This document shows positions 58,431-64,000 of a stretch of DNA of 64,000 bases, in pieces. How positions within the stretch are numbered: the first letter of the stretch is position 1; each line of letters opens with the position of its first letter. Origin of the DNA: Cryptomeria japonica (Eukaryota > Streptophyta > Pinopsida > Cupressales > Cupressaceae). A program made the translations under genes and the position numbers. Under the pieces are notes generated by a model. The model was given only the letters and a program-made list of their open reading frames with translations, made no database searches and was not told where the DNA came from. Location: NCBI RefSeq assembly GCF_030272615.1, contig NC_081407.1:379090179-379154178 (forward strand). The letters run 5' to 3'.

Positions 58431-61400
58431 AATATCCTCCGCATCCACTTGGATACTAGATTCTGGTGCTTCTCACCATATGACACACACAGAGGACTTG
58501 GTCACCGCTCTTGCCCCTATCGGCACTAGACATATTGCAGTTGGTGACTCAGCACAACTTTCTGTTCAGGGTTTTGGTACTGTTTCATTGGATGGTGGTT
58601 GTCTTCAGGATGTGCTTTTAGTTCCTGACATTTCGACAAACCTTCTATTCGTTTATCAGATTTGCCACTCTGGCTCTGGTAAGATAGTTGAGTTCTCCCC
58701 TCATGATGTGGTTATTCGAGATCTTCATGATCCTGACTTGGTTGTGGCTACTGGGAGTGTAGATTCTACATCTCACTTATATAGTTTTGATGGCTTTGAG
58801 AGTTCAGACACTGTTGGTTCCTCTCTTATAGCACATGCAGATTCAGTGAGCAGGCTTTGGCATGAGCGTTTTGGTCATGTCAATTACAGATATCTACAGC
58901 AGATGAGTACACAGGCACTTGTGATTGGGCTTCCACAGATTTCTTGTACAGATGGTGTATGTCGTGGTTGTGTCCTTGGCAAACATCATCGAGATCCTTT
59001 TCCTAAGGGTCAAGCCTCTCGTGCTAGGGCAGCCCTAGAGTTGGTACACAGTGATCTTATGTCCTTTCCGACTCCTTCTTTTTCAGGGGCCCGTTATGTA
59101 CTCACTTTTATTGATGACTTCTCCGGACGTACATGGGTGTACTTTCTTAAGTACAAGTCTGATGTCTTTGACTCTTTCAGGAAGTTTAAGACATTTGTGG
59201 AGAAGCAATCTGGACTTTCTATCAGGAGGATACGCACAGATAATGGGGGGGAGTATGTAAATCAGGCTTTCAGAGATTTTTGCACTGAGCATGGTTTACA
59301 GCATCAGTTTACAGTTCCTTATACCCCTCAACAGAATGGTGTTGCTGAGAGAAAGAACAGAACCTTACGGGAGATGGCAAATTGTATGATACAATCTCGA
59401 GTTATGAGTTCTTCATTTTGGGCTGAGGCAGTCAATTGTGCCAATTATATTCAGAATCGGATGCCCCATAAGGCATTATGACATATGACTCCTGAGGAGG
59501 CATGGACCCATGTCAAGCCTGATGTTTCTACATTCCGAGTTTTTGGTAGTGAGGCTTGGGCATTTATTCCTGATGCTCAGCAGATAGCCATGGAGAGGAA
59601 GAGCCGACCACTCATATTTGTTGGCTACTGTGAGGATGTTAAGGCATACAGATTATTTGATCCTGATTCCAGAGAGGTCTTGTTTCGGCGAGATGTCCAG
59701 TTTGATGAGTGCTATCCTCAGATGGATTCTCCATCACCAGCTTCTCCCTCATTGCCTACTCCTTCCTCTTCATCTCTTGAGGATTACTTATCTCTTGAGG
59801 ATGATGTAGATCATGATCCACCATCTCCACCACCACCAGTTGCTCCGTCTTTGCCGAAGTGGGCCCGTGATACTGTTGATGCAGCTGGTTCTTTGGCAGG
59901 TGATCCTTCAGATACTCATCGCACTCGTGCTCAGACATCTGGTTCTAGTCTTTTGATTCATACCCTTTCAAATGATCCTCTAAAGTTTTTAGAGGCGACA
60001 GGACACCCAAGGTGGGATAGGGCCATGGATGAGGAGTATTCTTCTTTAATGAAGAATCATACTTGGGATCTTTGTCCTCTTCCTAAGGGAAGAAAGTTGG
60101 TTCGGTGCAAGTGGGTGTATCGTACCAAGTATGCTGCAGATGGTTCTATTGATAAGTATAAGGCCCGTCTTGTTGCGAAGGGGTTTTCTCAGGTAGAGGG
60201 TATTGACTACTCTGAGACCTTTGTTCCTGTCGCCAAGATGAATTCTATACGCCTGGTACTTTCACTTGCAGTTTCACAGGGATGGACAGTGTTTCAGATG
60301 GATGTGAAGAGTGCCTTCTTGCATGGAGACCTACATGAGGAGATCTATATGGAGCAGCCTCAGGGTTTTGTGCAGGACACTTCTTTGGTTTGCAGACTTT
60401 GACGTTCATTATATGGTCTTAAACAAGCCCCCAGGGCTTGGTATGAGAAGATGGACTCCTTCTTGCTTTCCTCACACTTCACACGCTGTCATTCCAATCA
60501 CACAGTCTATATTTAGCGTCAGGAGGGTGATCTTTTGATTCTAGTGCTATATGTAGATGATCTCATCATTATAAGTAGCTCATCCTCCATGATTCAGAGT
60601 GTTCAGAGAGCTTTGATGGAGCAGTTTGAGATGACCGATCTTGGTCTCTTGCACTTCTTTTTGGGTCTACAGGTTATTCAGTCTTCGGATGGGATTTCCA
60701 TTTTTCAAGAGAAGTATGCTCTTGATATGCTTCAGCGATTTGGCATGCTTGATTGCAAGTCTGCCCCCACTCCATTTCAGTCAGGTGTTGTTTTGTCTTC
60801 CACTTGCTCTACTCCTTCAGTAGACCCCACTTTATATAGGCAATTGGTTGGCAGTCTGTTGTACCTGACACATTCTCGTCCTGATCTTTCCTTTGCAGTT
60901 GGCCTTGTCTCTCAGTTCTCCCATGATCCTCATGAGAGCCATTGGCAAGCAGCCAAACGTATTTTGCGATACATTCGGGGCACCACACATTATGGCATCC
61001 ACTACTCTTCAGGATCCCCTCACATCATTGGCTTCACTGACTCCGATTGGGCTGGTGATGTCAACGATCGCAAGTCTACTTTTGGCTTCATTTTTTGCCT
61101 TGGTTCTGGTCCTATTACATGGTCTTGCAAGAAGCAGTCTACTATTGCATTATCATCTACAGAGGCTGAGTACTGTGCAGCAGTGTTAGCCAGTCAGGAG
61201 GTTTTATGGCTTCGGCAGTCGCTGACAGAGTTTGGGTTTCCTCCAGATTGTCCCACTATTCTTTGGTGTGACAACCAGAGTGCCATTCACATTTCACGCA
61301 ACCCAGTGGAGCATCAGCGGACAAAGCACATTGAAATCCACATGCACTTCATCAGACAGTTGATTCAAGATGGTTCTCTCATCTTGGAGTATATTCCTAC

Positions 61401-61608
61401 AGAGGAGCAGGTTGCTGACATCTTCACTAAACCTTTGGCATCTCCGCGCTATCTTCAGTTGCGCTCAATGCTTGGGGTGAAGGAAGTTGTCCTTGGGGGT
61501 CTCAGTGAGGCCTTCCTTCCTTCATGTTTTCTTTTCAGCATGATTCTTTATCTCTTTTTGGAGAGGATTTTTTTTCCACTGGGTTTTCTCCTTTACTCCG
61601 CTTTATAG
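58431..61608 (+). pseudogene. pol: Element D pol: protease, integrase, RT, RNase H
   Basis: Protease WILDSGASHHMT (58447) is intact. Integrase has its His/Cys zinc region (58855-58985) and all three acids (HSDLMSF, RTDNGGEY, GVAERKN). A TGA at 59479-59481 is followed in the same frame by MTPEEAWTHVKPD. RT has WDLCPLPKGRKLVRCKW and FQMDVKSAFLHG, a TGA at 60400-60402, a TAG at about 60514, and the catalytic LYVDD at about 60550. RNase H has FTDSDWAGDVNDRKST, SSTEAEYCAA and DNQSAIHISRNP, and the tail ends near DIFTKPLASP; a non-conserved tail runs to 61608. Three stops and otherwise intact catalytic motifs. Confidence 0.92.
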
Positions 61609-61720
61609 AGATTTTCTTGTATTCGGGTTCCTCATCAGGCCTTGTTGCCAGGACCCTCTTTTGCATTGTAGTTCCTTTGCTTTCTTCTGCATTGTTTGTA
61701 GCTGCATTGTAGCTCATCTT

Positions 61721-61729
61721 AAGAGGGGG
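61721..61729 (+). other. Element D polypurine tract
   Basis: AAGAGGGGG directly before the 3' LTR. Confidence 0.9.
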
Positions 61730-62047
61730 TGTTAGAGTAAAGTAATTAATTAACTTTTCTCTCCTCTTAAGATTTCTCTTTATGCATACATTAGTCATTT
61801 AATAATTAATATTTAATTATTAAATGCACACACCTTAGGGTTAGGCTTTCCTTTTGGTGTTGATCTCCTTTATAAGGATTGATCTCTTGTATTATTCACA
61901 TTCTTGATTCATTTTTTCTCTGATATACATCTTTTCTCTTTGTCAGAGCCAAAACCCTTGTATTCGTTCTCTCTCTTTCTCTGTGACAGGTTTCTTGCAT
62001 GCAGGTTTCTTTTGGGTTCTGTGGATTTGTATTTCTCAAATCCTACA
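61730..62047 (+). repeat. Element D 3' LTR
   Basis: 318 bp, near-identical to 56041-56349 except for about nine extra AT bases near 61801 and a few substitutions. Confidence 0.93.
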
Positions 62048-62052
62048 CATAC

Positions 62053-63229
62053 TATTATAGGAATCAAGGATATAATAAGTTTGATACCTAACAACATATT
62101 GAGAATCATAAGAGGAAGTGATACTAGAGTGTTTAATTTATTATAGGTGTTATACTCGAAGAAAAACCAATTCTTGAACCCAAGGGAATAAGTATTTGAA
62201 AATTATTAGTGTTTGGTAACCAAAGATACTTCATAACAAATATGTCAATGAAGGTTATCTTGAAGTCATGATAGAAATAGAATGAAACACTTTGATTTAT
62301 TGCGGATCAAACTTTAAAGGAAGCATAATAATAGCACCCATATAAGAGTGACATAAAAGAAAGTTCCAAAAATGATAAGCTAGCACAAGATGTTCATGAT
62401 AAAAACACTAAAGGGAAAACATAAAATATTAAACTCAGTGTATGACAACAGAATCAACTCTTCAAAAAATATAAAATTAAATCAAAGGGTTGAGCATCAA
62501 GGACGATTCAAGATGTGTATAAAAACATGACAATACTTGAAACCTAAAGTATGGAAGATGATGGATCTTTTAAAATGTATTTGTTAGACTTTGTAAAGAA
62601 AATATAACATGTACTCATATAAGAGGATTCTCGAAATACTTACTAAAAAAGTCATAGGAAGTCTATAAATTTAAGTATGGGAGATGGACTCTACATATTT
62701 AAATAACTCATCCCAAAAGAATGTCATTACAAATCCCACAAATCTTATGCCAAGCATCAAAGCTCGCTAAAGATGATTGATATATCCATAACCAAAAATG
62801 AAGAAATAACCCTAAAGAATAAATCTATCAAAGAGGAGATGGGTTATGTATGACTTAAAAACAAAATAAATTGAAAGATCAAAATGCAAACAAAAACAAA
62901 GAAACAATGAAAAACCTATGAATCCTTGATTACACAAACAAAACTAGAATAGTGAAATAAAAACAGAAAAAAAAAAAATACACATAATCAAGCTAGTGCA
63001 TAAAGAAGAAACCCTACTTGTTAAAACGATGAGGGGTTGAGGGGAAGAAAATTGACAAAACAAATGTCAGCAGCAGTTAGCAACAGTTTGTTCACCATGA
63101 GCTCAAATTGCAAAGGGGCAAGGAAACTAGTTGTAGAGCATAAGAGAACTCGAAGGAGAAGCAATAAAAAATTACTAGAAAAGAATCAAACAGGAATAAA
63201 AGGGAAAGTGACATTCTCAAGAAGATCAC
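62053..63229. other. AT-rich spacer, no gene seen
   Basis: A-rich plus strand with short chance frames. A 65-codon basic frame at 63037-63234 matches nothing I recognise. Confidence 0.5.
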
Positions 63230-63960
63230 CATGAATACAAGGACAAAGTTTGCCATCCTTTGTGCTTTAACGATTGTCCATACGGTGAGAAAATTCCCCC
63301 ATCTTTTATGCTTTGATGGTTACCCATGCCCTGTTCCAAATCTTCGGTTTGCGGTAGCCTGGAAAGATTAAACCTGCCAATTGCATTTTATCGCAAAGTC
63401 TCTAAACCCTTTTCAACAGATCCATTTTGTTAATATCTTGTAGGCATTCCACGACAACATAATTCTTTGAGACATTCTGTTGATGATTCCACATCTTGCA
63501 TATCCTGCAATCGTGACATTCGATCAAACAATTTTCGGAGACATTTTGTCAAATGGTTCGCATGCTTTGTCTATGCTTACAATTTATGCATACATACCTT
63601 GCAGGGCAGTTGCAATGACAACTTCTGACAAAATTCCTCGATTGTTTATCCTCTATTATCAGATGTCCATATCCTTTTTGTAGAGCTCCCATTTTCGCAC
63701 AGGCTGGGAGGATACTGGCAAAGTTTGCCAACTTTGGCTTTATACCTGTCAATCACACTAGTTTTAAAAGTTTCTAAATCCTTTTGACAAGTGCATTTTG
63801 TGCATATCCTGCAATCAAGCATTCCACGAAACCACAATTTTTTGAGCATCGTTCAAACAGTTCACGTGCCTGGTCTATGCTTCCACATTTAAAATACACA
63901 AACCCAAGCATTTCTATTACAGTTCGATGGATGCCCATGTCCTGTTTTGAAGCTCCCATT
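63230..63960 (-). pseudogene. PPR gene fragment, minus strand
   Basis: From the right, reads QDMGIHRTVIEMLGFVYFKCG, SIDQARELFERC and then ECLIAGYAQNALVKR. The next repeat follows in other frames (GIKPKLANFASILPACAKMG, then CMHKL and KACE-like remnants) and a third, weaker one (SVEKGLETLRDKMQLAG, about 63375-63430). Repeated frame changes and stops. The two best repeats match the pseudogene at 24960-25385 closely, including parallel off-frame residues, so both descend from one already degenerate or retroposed copy. No flanking duplication was seen. Confidence 0.82.
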
Positions 63961-64000
63961 GTAACTGCTTATAATACAATTAAAGGTCAGAATATGAAGC

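Larger units (their letters stand above)
56041..62047 (+). mobile_element. Copia LTR retrotransposon, element D, best preserved of the four
   Basis: LTRs 56041-56349 (309 bp) and 61730-62047 (318 bp, with a small AT insertion) start TGTTAGAG and end CCTACA. The target duplication is CATAC (56036-56040, 62048-62052). The primer site TGGTATCAGAGC and purine tract AAGAGGGGG touch the LTRs. About five substitutions separate the LTRs by eye, so it is the youngest of the four elements. Gag-pol is on the plus strand with one frameshift and three stops. Confidence 0.96.

Overview
The window looks like nuclear DNA of a land plant with a large, repeat-dense genome. A gymnosperm (conifer-like) genome is my best guess. 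The reasons are degraded Copia retrotransposons with plant initiator-Met tRNA primer sites, decayed LINEs, broken lectin receptor-kinase and PPR gene pieces, long AT-rich spacers and long microsatellites. The species is inferred, not demonstrated. I found no intact single-copy host gene, rRNA, tRNA or CRISPR array. Almost every recognisable coding stretch is broken.

Layout: 0.3-0.7 kb is a deleted G-lectin receptor-kinase fragment. 3.5-8.7 kb is Copia element A (minus strand, TSD ATAAT). 8.7-16.7 kb is bounded by a pair of inverted ~360-bp repeats and holds a decayed antisense LINE. 19.0-21.9 kb is a minus-strand G-type lectin S-receptor-like kinase pseudogene whose lectin part is interrupted by a ~75-bp GC-rich minisatellite. 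22.8-24.4 kb is a LINE RNase H remnant with unrecognised downstream sequence. 25.0-25.4 kb is a PPR pseudogene.

The most interesting part is 27.4-55.7 kb, a four-level nest. An outer, apparently non-autonomous DNA element (TSD TTAT, 27385-55680) has been split by a related large DNA transposon (28209-54823, flanking CTCT, termini starting GGGTA-GT-CACAAAGATG). That transposon carries two convergent genes. Gene 1 (plus strand) is transposase-like: a helix-turn-helix, Cys clusters, and candidate acidic motifs DFAEN, SDNC and EAGHGK..DG. Gene 2 (minus strand) has about ten exons and no recognised family. A ~358-bp tandem array lies between the genes, and copies of a short GCGTAC-type motif lie near both ends. 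Copia B (31750-38309) later inserted upstream of gene 1 and Copia C (40098-47698) inserted inside it. Without the nested elements the transposon would be about 12.4 kb. Gene 1 stays in one frame across the Copia C site and has only three stop codons.

56.0-62.0 kb is Copia D (plus strand, TSD CATAC), the best-preserved retroelement, with a GC-rich leader. The window ends in a second PPR pseudogene on the minus strand, related to the one at 25 kb.
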